Assembly (NCBI RefSeq): GCF_006970865.1
Contig: NZ_CP035503.1
Location: 3,609,001-3,673,000, forward strand
Direction of reading: 5' to 3'
From: Rhodoferax sediminis
Lineage (GTDB): Bacteria > Pseudomonadota > Gammaproteobacteria > Burkholderiales > Burkholderiaceae_C
DNA: 64,000 bases
The position numbers were made by a program, and so were the translations under genes. Positions 56,893 through 64,000 of the stretch are shown here, in pieces. The stretch's first letter is position 1, and the number at the start of each line of letters is the position of its first letter. The notes beneath the pieces were generated by a model, which was given only the letters and a program-made list of their open reading frames with translations, ran no database searches and had not been told where the DNA came from.

Positions 56893-56908
56893 TGTGATAA
56901 ATTCACAT
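56892..56908. promoter_or_regulatory. Perfect inverted repeat ATGTGA-N5-TCACAT
   Basis: A 17-base palindrome just downstream of the sigma-54-like element. It looks like a CRP/Vfr-type site with 5- rather than 6-base spacing, or another dimer-binding operator. Confidence 0.45.
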
Positions 56909-56978
56909 TTGCTCTGAATAATTACAAAAAACAACAATCGTAGAGGCTTGGTTGGATACCTGAACAAACGGGAAATCG

Positions 56979-57386
56979 ATGAAGAAAAACACCGGATTCA
57001 CCCTGATCGAATTGATGATCACGGTTGCCATCGTTGCGATCCTGGCCGCGATTGCCTACCCATCCTACATAAGCTATATCGTTCGTTCCAACCGGGCTGC
57101 GGCCGAAGGATACATGCTGGAGGTCAGCGGCTTGCAGCAGCGCTATCTGCTGGACGCCCGGGCCTACGCCCCCGACCTCACCACCCTGAACACGACGGCG
57201 CCGGCGAACGTGGCACCGAATTACGCCGTCGCCACCGCGCCCAGTCCCGCTGCGAGCGCCCCCGGTTTTACGGTCACGGCGACGCCGATCAACGCACAGC
57301 TCACCAGAGACACCGCCTGCGGGACCCTGACCGTCGACCAGGCGGGCACAAAGACGGCATCGGGTACGGGCTCGAAATGCTGGTGA
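56979..57386 (+). CDS. pilE: Type IV minor pilin PilE
   Basis: A 135-residue prepilin with leader MKKNTG and mature start FTLIELMITVAIVAILAAIAYPSYISY (quoted in parts), including Glu5; cut by PilD. The hydrophobic helix is followed by a small globular part with a C-terminal disulphide pair (TACGT and KCW). Position and size fit the PilE minor pilin that primes pilus assembly. GGGAAATCG is a modest ribosome site. First gene of the pilus operon. Confidence 0.9.
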   Translation: MKKNTGFTLIELMITVAIVAILAAIAYPSYISYIVRSNRAAAEGYMLEVSGLQQRYLLDARAYAPDLTTLNTTAPANVAPNYAVATAPSPAASAPGFTVTATPINAQLTRDTACGTLTVDQAGTKTASGTGSKCW

Positions 57387-57892
57387 AACCGGAACCCTGG
57401 TCACAACCGCGGCGGGGCGACAGGCCTCTTCGCGGAATGCGCGGCTTCACCCTGGTCGAGCTGATGGTTACCGTTGCTGTCATGGCGGTGCTCGCTACCT
57501 TGGCGGCGCCTTCATTTCGTGAGTTCATTGCCACACAGCGCCTCAGGAACACATCGTTCGACCTGATGACGGCGCTGACACTCGCGCGCAGCGAGGCGAT
57601 TACGCGCAACGCCAATGTCGACCTCGTGCGGACACAAAGCACATGGGACGGCGGCTGGACGGTCTCTGCGGGCGGTGGAGCGACGGTCCTGCTGAACCAG
57701 CAGTCTTACAGCGGCTTGTCGATCACCGATTCCGCCAGCCTCAGCAAGATCACCTACGGCAAGGACGGCCGCGCCACCACCGCGAGCACCAATTTCACCA
57801 TCGCACCGGCCACGGCCATGGCGGGCGTCACGTCGCGCTGCGTCGCGCTCGGCCTCAGCGGCGTGCCCAGCACCCGCGTGGGAGCGTGTTAA
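57377..57892 (+). CDS. FimT/GspH-type minor pilin
   Basis: A pseudopilin-like protein of 171 residues. The mature part starts FTLVELMVTVAVMAVLATLA after RG, preceded by a long basic leader (PEPWSQPRRGDRPLRGMRG). The ATG at 57377 overlaps pilE; an ATG at 57437 would leave only three leader residues, so it is disfavoured. SFDLMTALTLARSEAITRN is the FimT/FimU hallmark. FimT of some bacteria binds DNA for uptake. Confidence 0.85.
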   Translation: MLVKPEPWSQPRRGDRPLRGMRGFTLVELMVTVAVMAVLATLAAPSFREFIATQRLRNTSFDLMTALTLARSEAITRNANVDLVRTQSTWDGGWTVSAGGGATVLLNQQSYSGLSITDSASLSKITYGKDGRATTASTNFTIAPATAMAGVTSRCVALGLSGVPSTRVGAC

Positions 57893-57894
57893 CT

Positions 57895-58500
57895 ATGTCA
57901 GTCCAGCCGAAAAGTCGCTCTTTCCCCGGAGCAACCCGACAGTCCGGAGTCGGCCTGATCGAAATCCTGGTCACGCTGGTGATCCTGCTGTTCGGCCTGC
58001 TCGGCCTTGCCGGCGTGAGCAGCCGGGCCACCCTGACCGAAATGGAGTCCTATCAGCGCGTGCAGGCCTTGCAGCTGCTACAGGACATGAGTGATCGCCT
58101 CAACGCCAACCGCAAGGCGGCGAGTTGCTATTCCAATGGCGCCACCGGCGTTCAATTGGGCACCAGCAGTACGAGCATCCCCGCCTGCACATCGGGCACC
58201 GCACTGCAGAACGCCCAAGCCGTGGCCGATCTCACCGCCTGGGACGGCATGCTCAAGGGCCAGTCGGAAGACCTGTCGGGTGCCAAGCGCGGCGCCATGA
58301 TCGGCGCGGTGGGCTGCGTGACCCTGGACGACGCCGCCAACAACATCTACATGATCGCCGTGTCCTGGCAGGGCCTGGCGGCGACCTACGCCCCCAAGCT
58401 GGCCGACGGAACCACGCCTTTCCCCTGTGGCAACGGCAAGTACAGCGATGAGAAGCTGCATCGCGTCGTGACCACCAAGGTCCAGATTGGAACACTGTAG
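57895..58500 (+). CDS. pilV: Type IV pilus modification protein PilV
   Basis: A 201-residue minor pilin. Leader to G18, then VGLIEILVTLVILLFGLLGL, with Glu at position 5. ATLTEMESYQRVQALQLLQDM is typical of PilV. Four cysteines (ACTSG, CYSN, GCVT, PCGN) may form disulphides. Stop overlaps the GTG of pilW. Confidence 0.9.
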   Translation: MSVQPKSRSFPGATRQSGVGLIEILVTLVILLFGLLGLAGVSSRATLTEMESYQRVQALQLLQDMSDRLNANRKAASCYSNGATGVQLGTSSTSIPACTSGTALQNAQAVADLTAWDGMLKGQSEDLSGAKRGAMIGAVGCVTLDDAANNIYMIAVSWQGLAATYAPKLADGTTPFPCGNGKYSDEKLHRVVTTKVQIGTL

Positions 58501-59597
58501 TGAGCCGCACCACCGCATCGATCCGCCACACCCATCGCCGAATTAGCGGGCGTGCCAGCCGCGGCTTTACGCTCGTCGAGTTGATGGTCGCCATCACGCT
58601 CGGGCTTTTTATCCTGATCGGCCTGATCAGCCTGCTGGTATCCAACGTCGTCTCGCGCTCGGAACTCGACAAATCGTCGCGCCAGATCGAGAGCGGCCGC
58701 TACGCCATCCAGTTGCTCAGCGAAGATCTGCAAAACGCAGGTTATGTCGGCGCCTCGGGGAGTAGCACCTTCGCCGGCGTCAACCCGACAGCGTGCCCCG
58801 CCGCGATCGCGAACCTGGGTTACGTGCCCCAGACTAGTCCGGGCACTTCGACCGTACCGCTGCCGCTGTACGCGCTGACGGCAGTGCCGACTGGTTGCGC
58901 CGGCATCATCAATGTCCAGCCAAACACCGCGATGCTCGTCGTGTCCCGCGTCAATACCAACGCTGTCGCGACAACGGCGAAGGTGTCCACCGAGACCTAC
59001 CTTCAGGTATCCAGTTGCGCCACCGACACCATGCCATTCGCAATCGGCGCCGGTACGGCAACGTTTCCGTTGACGCAAAAGAACTGCACCACGCCCGAGT
59101 TCCTGCACAAGGTCGTGCAGCACATCTACTTCGTCGCCACATGCGATGTGTGCAGCGGTGCCGGCACTGACACGACGCCTACTCTCAAGATGGCCGAATA
59201 CGTCAACGGCGCGATGACCATCACGCCGCTGGTCGAGGGCATCGAGAACCTGCAGTTCGACTATGGCGTGGACATGGATGGCGACGGCGCGCCCGATTGC
59301 TACATCAGTAATCCGAACGCCCCGTCGACCACCGAAACCGCGGCCTGTCCCGCTGCCACCCCCGCGTACGACTGGACGACCAGCGCAGCTAATGCCACCA
59401 CCAACTGGTCCAACGTGATGGCGGTGCGCGTCCATGTGCTGGCGCGCAACACCGAGGCAAGCGCGGGTTGGGTGGATGCCAAAAAATACGACATGGGTCT
59501 GGCCATCGGCCAGGTCGGACCCTTCAGCGACACCGTCAAGCGCCACGTGTACAGCGCTGTGGTGCGCCTGTACAACGGCTCCGGCCAGCGGGAGTAG
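58500..59597 (+). CDS. pilW: Type IV pilus assembly protein PilW
   Basis: A 365-residue minor pilin from GTG. Leader to G22 (RASRG), then FTLVELMVAITLGLFILIGL. The PilW C-terminal domain includes EGIENLQFDYGVDMDGDGAP, typical of the family, and NVMAVRVHVLAR. It probably joins PilV and PilX in the priming complex under PilY1. Confidence 0.9.
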   Translation: MSRTTASIRHTHRRISGRASRGFTLVELMVAITLGLFILIGLISLLVSNVVSRSELDKSSRQIESGRYAIQLLSEDLQNAGYVGASGSSTFAGVNPTACPAAIANLGYVPQTSPGTSTVPLPLYALTAVPTGCAGIINVQPNTAMLVVSRVNTNAVATTAKVSTETYLQVSSCATDTMPFAIGAGTATFPLTQKNCTTPEFLHKVVQHIYFVATCDVCSGAGTDTTPTLKMAEYVNGAMTITPLVEGIENLQFDYGVDMDGDGAPDCYISNPNAPSTTETAACPAATPAYDWTTSAANATTNWSNVMAVRVHVLARNTEASAGWVDAKKYDMGLAIGQVGPFSDTVKRHVYSAVVRLYNGSGQRE

Positions 59598-59599
59598 CC

Positions 59600-60157
59600 A
59601 TGAAAAAGAACCCGTTTCATCCGCGCAGTATGCGGGCGCAGGTCGGTGCCACACTGCTGATCGCAATGATCTTCCTGGTGCTGCTGACGTTGATCGTGAT
59701 TTCCGCCATCAAGGCGACCAACGTCAACACCAAGGTCGTCGGCAACATGCAGATCCAGAAGGAATCAGAAGCGGCGGCGCAGCAGGCGATCGAGGCCGTC
59801 ATCAGCACCGATTTCACACAACTCACGGCGCCCCCCATCGTGCCACCAATCGACATCAACGACAGCGGCCAAGCAGCCTCCACCTACACGGTCACCGTGC
59901 CGAAGCCAACCTGCACCAGCGTCAAGCCGATCAAGATCACCGAACTGGACCCCGCCAACACGGCTGACCAGTATTGCTACGCCAGCGGAGCGGCGCAAAA
60001 CACCGGCATCGTGGGGGCCGGTACAGGCGGCAACTCGCTGTGCTCGAACTCGAACTGGGATATCAGCGCCACCGCCACGGCCCCCAGCGTTGCGACAACC
60101 AGCACCACCACGCATCAGGGCGTTGCGGTGCGCGTGGTCGTCGGTGCCAACTGCTAA
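59600..60157 (+). CDS. pilX: Type IV pilus assembly protein PilX
   Basis: A 185-residue minor pilin from ATG 59600, with a 16-residue basic leader ending G16 then ATLLIAMIFLVLLTLIVISA. Unlike the other pilins it has no Glu5, as normal for PilX-type N termini. The globular part has Cys pairs (PTCTS, QYCYA, LCSN, GANC). It follows pilW by 2 bases. Confidence 0.9.
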   Translation: MKKNPFHPRSMRAQVGATLLIAMIFLVLLTLIVISAIKATNVNTKVVGNMQIQKESEAAAQQAIEAVISTDFTQLTAPPIVPPIDINDSGQAASTYTVTVPKPTCTSVKPIKITELDPANTADQYCYASGAAQNTGIVGAGTGGNSLCSNSNWDISATATAPSVATTSTTTHQGVAVRVVVGANC

Positions 60158-60221
60158 GCGCGCCAATCGTGATCTATCCGAGCAAACGTGAGGCCGCTGA
60201 TGAGGCGAGAAGGAGTTGAAG

Positions 60222-63200
60222 ATGAAAGCCACGCATTTTTTGAAATGGGCCGCATTGGCGGCGCTCGCCCTGGCGTGCCTGGGCGCGCGCGCCGACGACA
60301 TCGATATCTACAGCGGTGCTGCAGCCAACGGTCCCAACCCCAACGTCATCATCATCCTCGATACGGACGCCTCCAATGATGCGAGCTATAACAACACATG
60401 TTCGTATGGAGTCATCGGAGCGACCACTCAAGGCTTCGATGCGACACGGTGTGCGCTTTACACGGCACTCGATACCATCAGCAAGACTCCGTCGCTGGTC
60501 GGCAAGCTGAATATTGGGCTCATGGGTTTCGGTTCGGGCAATAACAAGATTGGTCTTTGGCTGAACCCCAACCCCTATCCGTCCAGCCTGCCCGTCATGG
60601 ATGGCCCGGGTATTGCAGCTGCGGAAAACACGATTGCCACTAACACGCTGGCAACCCTCAAGTCGGGCGGTGCTTTTGCCGCCTCTGCATTTCAGGAATC
60701 ATGGGCGTTTTATACCGGCAACACGGGGCTTTCGACTCATACCTACTCCGACCATATCAATCAGGTCTGCCAAAAAAGCTTCATCATCTACATCGGCTCG
60801 GTTTCCACGAATTCATCCACGCCCTCTAGCGGCACTGATTCCGGGGTCACTGAATTAAATTCCGCAATCACCACCACAAATACCGCAACAGGCGGCACTA
60901 TTCCGCTGGTCACATCAAGCATCAATTCAAATGGCAACCCAAACTTCGGCCCAAATACAAAGTATGACTCGAGCTCATGGATGGATGAATGGTCCAGATT
61001 TTTGAGTCGAAACGATCTTTCGGGGTCGTCGAGTGGCTCGCAGAATATTGTCACCTACACGATCGCGGCAAATTTCGGCGGCAAGCAGTTCAATGCCGAC
61101 TACGATCAAACCCTCACGAGTACCGCCTTCTATGGAGGAGGTAAAAAATTTGTAGTGACGGATGCCCAATCGATGGTCAATGCCCTGCTGCAGATCTTCA
61201 ACGAGGTGCAGGCCGTCAACAGCGTCTTCGCTTCGGCCAGCCTGCCGGTCAGCGCGAGTGCCCAGGGCACCTACCTCAATCAGGTGTTCATGGGCAGTTT
61301 CCGGCCCGACCCGACCGGTGCTCCGCGCTGGCGGGGAAACCTGAAGCAATACCAGTTCGGCGTCGACGCGACAAACCCCGCGTCGCCGCAGATCTTCCTG
61401 GCCGACGCGACGGGCAAAGCCGCCCTAAGTGCGGCGGGCACCGGCTTCATCAGCTCCACGGCCGTCAGCTTCTGGACCGGCAAGGACACGAGCAAGTCGC
61501 CAGATGCCGCTCCACCCACGGGCACCAATGGGTTCTGGGTCAACAATCCCGAAAGCACAGGGGGTGCCTTCGACTCACCGGACGGCGAAGTGGTAGAAAA
61601 AGGCGGCGTGGGCCAGCAGATCAGGCTGGCGAACCTGAAGGACAACTACACGACAAATCCGACGGGGCCGCGCAATGTCTACACCTGTCTTGGATCAAGC
61701 TGCGCGAGCGGCGCCGACTTGTCGACGACGCCTGCCGGCTACCCCTTTAGCTTCAGCACAAGCAATTCGAGTATCACGGCGGCCATCCTCGGAACGAACG
61801 GTCCGGCGATGGGCATCACATCGATCACGCGCAGCAGCAGCACCGCGACCGTCACACTCTCTCAAGCGCCCAGCCCGGCACTGGCTGCAGGACAGTCCGT
61901 GACGATCGCAGGATCGAAATACCCAGAGTTCAACGGGACCTTCTCCATCACCCCGTTGACCACGACGACCTTCACTTATCCCATCACGATAGACCCACCT
62001 AGTCCGTCGTCTGGCGTCTATAGCGCCAGTGTGCCCTCCCACCCGATCGCCATATCGCTGACACGATCCGGCACGACCGTTACCGCGACGTCCTCGGCTG
62101 CCCATGGCTATGTGACAGGACAAACGGTCACAATCGCAGGGGCGACTGGTTCAAGATACAACGGCAGCTACGTGGTGACAACGACAGGCACCAATACCTT
62201 CACGTACACCATTACCGATGGCCCTGCCACGCCGGACGGAGGCGGTACGGCCAAGGTCGGTTCCACTTCATACACTATTCCTGCTGGCAGCATCGCGCGC
62301 AGCCCGAGCAACGCGAGCAATGTTTCCAACGTGACGGTAACGCTCGGCTCAACCATCACGTTCAGCGCAGGGAACACTGTCACCATCAGCGGTGCAGGCA
62401 CGGGCGGCGTCAGCGCCTACAACGGCAGCTGGACGATCACCAACACGGGGACGAGTTGCCCCGGGGGAACCAAGTCAGGGAACCAGCCCACCAGCTTCTG
62501 CTTCAATATCAACAGCACCCCGGCGTCGCCAGACTCAAGCTCCACAATCACCGCGGATGGTGGAACCAGCCCCCTCGCCATCACGGGGCTCTCGTACACC
62601 GCTGGCACCTGTTCTGCAAATTCCACGGCTCTCGTCACCGCAACGACTTCTTTGGCGCCCAATTTTTCGGCGGGCAGTGTCGTCAGTATCGGAGGAACGG
62701 TCGCGGCCAGCGAAAGTGCGTACGTAGGCAGCTTCAATGTCGTCAGCGTCAAAACCAGCGCACCCTACAACTTCACCTATAACATTCAGACAAGCCCCGG
62801 AAATGCCACGAACTGCACCGATTCCTCCTCGGGCATGACCGCATCGGCGCAGGGCGTCGCCAAGGACGCGCTGATCAACTGGGTGCGCGGCAGCGACAAC
62901 GTCGGCGACGAGCCCAGCCCCGGCGGCGGCATCACGATCCGCCCGTCGGTGCACGGCGATGTATTGCACTCGCGCCCGGCCGTCATCAACTACGGCGGCT
63001 CGACCGGCGTCGTCGTCTTCTATGGCGCCAACGACGGCATGTTCCGCGCCATCAACGGCAATCAGCCGCCAGCCACCAACACTTCGCCCGCGCCGATGGG
63101 CTCTTGCGTCTTGCCCGGCAACAGCACGTGCGCCATCGGGGGCACTCCTCCGGGCGGGGAGCTGTGGAGCTTCGTGCCGTCCGAGTTTTACCCCAAGCTT

Positions 63201-64000
63201 CAGCGGCTCTATAACAACAGCCCCGTCGTGAAGCTCGCCACCACGCCCGCCGGCCTCGTTCCGACGCCGCAGCCCAAGGACTACTTCTTCGACGGCACGC
63301 CGGGCGTATATCAGAACCAGGCGACCGGCAAGGCCTACATTTTCCTGTCCGCGCGCCGTGGTGGGCAGTTGCTCTACGCCCTGGATGTGAGCGACCCCAC
63401 CAAACCGAAATTCATGTGGAAGCACACCAACGCGGACCCGGGCTTCTCCGAGCTCGGGCAGACCTGGTCGCAACCCAAGGTGGCCCTCATCAAAGGCAAC
63501 GCCAATCCCGTGCTGATCTTCGGCGCCGGGTACGACCCCAACGAGGACGCCGAGTCGCCGAATACCGATACCATGGGCCGCGGCATCTTCATCCTCGATG
63601 CTGTGACCGGCCAATTGTTGTGGAGGGCGGGGCCGGGAGGCAGTTCCAACACATGCAATGTGAATCCCTGCCAGCTTCAGAGCATGACCTATGCCATGCC
63701 GGCCGACATCACCCTGGTCGACCGCAACTTCGACGGCTACATCGACCGGCTCTATGCCGCCGATGTCGGCGGCAACATCTGGCGCGTGGACCTCGAACCC
63801 GTGTCGGGATCCACTGATCTTGGCGATGCACGGGTTACGCTGCTCGCGGCCCTGGGTGGGACGGGCACCACCAAACGCAAGATGTTTTTCCCGCCTGACG
63901 TCGTTCTGACGAAAAACTACGACGCGGTCGTCGCAAGCACCGGGGATCGCGAGCACCCCCTGTACATTCAGCAGGCCCAAAGCATCGTGAACCGCTTCTA
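60222..64000 (+). CDS. pilY1: PilY1 tip protein (truncated by window end)
   Basis: An open frame of at least 1259 codons that runs past the right edge. Signal peptide to about residue 25 (ACLGARA). The N-terminal VWA-like domain has the degenerate MIDAS sequence LDTDASND at about 45. Four YNG-type repeats lie at about 532-590, 611-667, 704-763 and 790-856. The C-terminal PilY1 domain starts near 875 (LINWVRGSDNVGDEP) with GDVLHSRPAVINYG and a Ca-binding loop (DRNFDGYID, about 1167-1175) before AADVGGNIWRVDL. It caps the pilus and aids adhesion and retraction control in relatives. AGGAGTTGAAG precedes the ATG. Confidence 0.92.
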   Translation, partial: MKATHFLKWAALAALALACLGARADDIDIYSGAAANGPNPNVIIILDTDASNDASYNNTCSYGVIGATTQGFDATRCALYTALDTISKTPSLVGKLNIGLMGFGSGNNKIGLWLNPNPYPSSLPVMDGPGIAAAENTIATNTLATLKSGGAFAASAFQESWAFYTGNTGLSTHTYSDHINQVCQKSFIIYIGSVSTNSSTPSSGTDSGVTELNSAITTTNTATGGTIPLVTSSINSNGNPNFGPNTKYDSSSWMDEWSRFLSRNDLSGSSSGSQNIVTYTIAANFGGKQFNADYDQTLTSTAFYGGGKKFVVTDAQSMVNALLQIFNEVQAVNSVFASASLPVSASAQGTYLNQVFMGSFRPDPTGAPRWRGNLKQYQFGVDATNPASPQIFLADATGKAALSAAGTGFISSTAVSFWTGKDTSKSPDAAPPTGTNGFWVNNPESTGGAFDSPDGEVVEKGGVGQQIRLANLKDNYTTNPTGPRNVYTCLGSSCASGADLSTTPAGYPFSFSTSNSSITAAILGTNGPAMGITSITRSSSTATVTLSQAPSPALAAGQSVTIAGSKYPEFNGTFSITPLTTTTFTYPITIDPPSPSSGVYSASVPSHPIAISLTRSGTTVTATSSAAHGYVTGQTVTIAGATGSRYNGSYVVTTTGTNTFTYTITDGPATPDGGGTAKVGSTSYTIPAGSIARSPSNASNVSNVTVTLGSTITFSAGNTVTISGAGTGGVSAYNGSWTITNTGTSCPGGTKSGNQPTSFCFNINSTPASPDSSSTITADGGTSPLAITGLSYTAGTCSANSTALVTATTSLAPNFSAGSVVSIGGTVAASESAYVGSFNVVSVKTSAPYNFTYNIQTSPGNATNCTDSSSGMTASAQGVAKDALINWVRGSDNVGDEPSPGGGITIRPSVHGDVLHSRPAVINYGGSTGVVVFYGANDGMFRAINGNQPPATNTSPAPMGSCVLPGNSTCAIGGTPPGGELWSFVPSEFYPKLQRLYNNSPVVKLATTPAGLVPTPQPKDYFFDGTPGVYQNQATGKAYIFLSARRGGQLLYALDVSDPTKPKFMWKHTNADPGFSELGQTWSQPKVALIKGNANPVLIFGAGYDPNEDAESPNTDTMGRGIFILDAVTGQLLWRAGPGGSSNTCNVNPCQLQSMTYAMPADITLVDRNFDGYIDRLYAADVGGNIWRVDLEPVSGSTDLGDARVTLLAALGGTGTTKRKMFFPPDVVLTKNYDAVVASTGDREHPLYIQQAQSIVNRF

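Larger units (their letters stand above)
56489..56978. other. Intergenic region upstream of pilE
   Basis: A 490-base gap between divergent genes. It holds a possible sigma-54 promoter, an inverted repeat and an AlgR-box-like 9-mer (CCGCTCGTC, 56857-56865) before pilE, and the ribosome site of the DUF4382 gene. No gene is seen in it. Confidence 0.5.

Noticed and set aside
57078..57090. AlgR-box-like CGTTCGTTC inside pilE
   Set aside because: It is coding sequence and lies downstream of the likely promoter; partial match only.
56948..57376. Long N-terminal extension of the FimT-like gene
   Set aside because: It is pilE read in another frame; the pilE product is a clear prepilin.

Overview
The window looks like a high-GC betaproteobacterial chromosome, most likely Burkholderiales/Comamonadaceae (Rhodoferax, Polaromonas or Acidovorax type). 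The assignment rests on gene order (lepA-lepB-DUF4845-rnc-era-recO-pdxJ-acpS; rpmF-plsX-fabHDG-acpP-fabF; rpoE-rseA-mucB-mucD; hemC-hemD-hemX-hemY), on protein character, and on a scattered short repeat with a GCTAC-N7-GTAGC core. Nearly all of the window is coding, mostly core housekeeping genes. I see no prophage, IS element, CRISPR array, rRNA or tRNA gene.

Layout. 1-3.5 kb: the 3' end of lysS, a patatin-like phospholipase, a YgjP-type metallopeptidase and nagZ. 3.5-10.3 kb (minus strand): the operon lepA-lepB-DUF4845-rnc-era-recO-pdxJ-acpS, joining translation, protein export, RNA processing, DNA repair and cofactor synthesis. 10.3-10.9 kb: an unusual AT-rich gap with two minus-strand terminators, a possible small RNA or lepA attenuator, and a cluster of DnaA-box-like 9-mers. 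10.9-15.3 kb: the sigma-E envelope-stress module and a small membrane protein. 15.3-21.7 kb: the fatty-acid/phospholipid synthesis cluster. 21.7-26.2 kb: maf and an RsmI-like methyltransferase, opposed by rluC-HAD-Rieske-sppA. 26.2-29.9 kb: a long leader and rne, closed by a two-way terminator. 29.9-34.1 kb: hemCDXY. 34.2-37.7 kb: ppc and a fatty-acid hydroxylase-like gene.

37.7-42.2 kb: an AlgZ/AlgR-type two-component pair with an AI-2E-type permease, divergent from argH. 42.2-47.3 kb: an OmpR-type response regulator and its kinase, a cardiolipin synthase and a second Do-type protease. The regulator gene and the protease gene share a PmrA-box-like direct repeat just upstream of their likely -10 elements, suggesting one small regulon. 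47.4-54 kb: an FMN-dependent lactate dehydrogenase, a TDT-family transporter and a nearby fragment of a second copy, a CLC channel with CBS domains, a PEP mutase/isocitrate lyase-like enzyme and a diheme cytochrome c. 54-56.5 kb: dinB and a DUF4382 lipoprotein. 57-64 kb: a type IV pilus minor-pilin operon (pilE-fimT-pilV-pilW-pilX-pilY1); pilY1 runs off the right edge and carries four inserted YNG-type repeats.

The least ordinary signals are the repeat family, which has entered non-conserved parts of several essential proteins; the DnaA-box cluster upstream of lepA; the paired PmrA-like boxes; the putative promoter region of the pilin operon; and the repeat insertion in PilY1.
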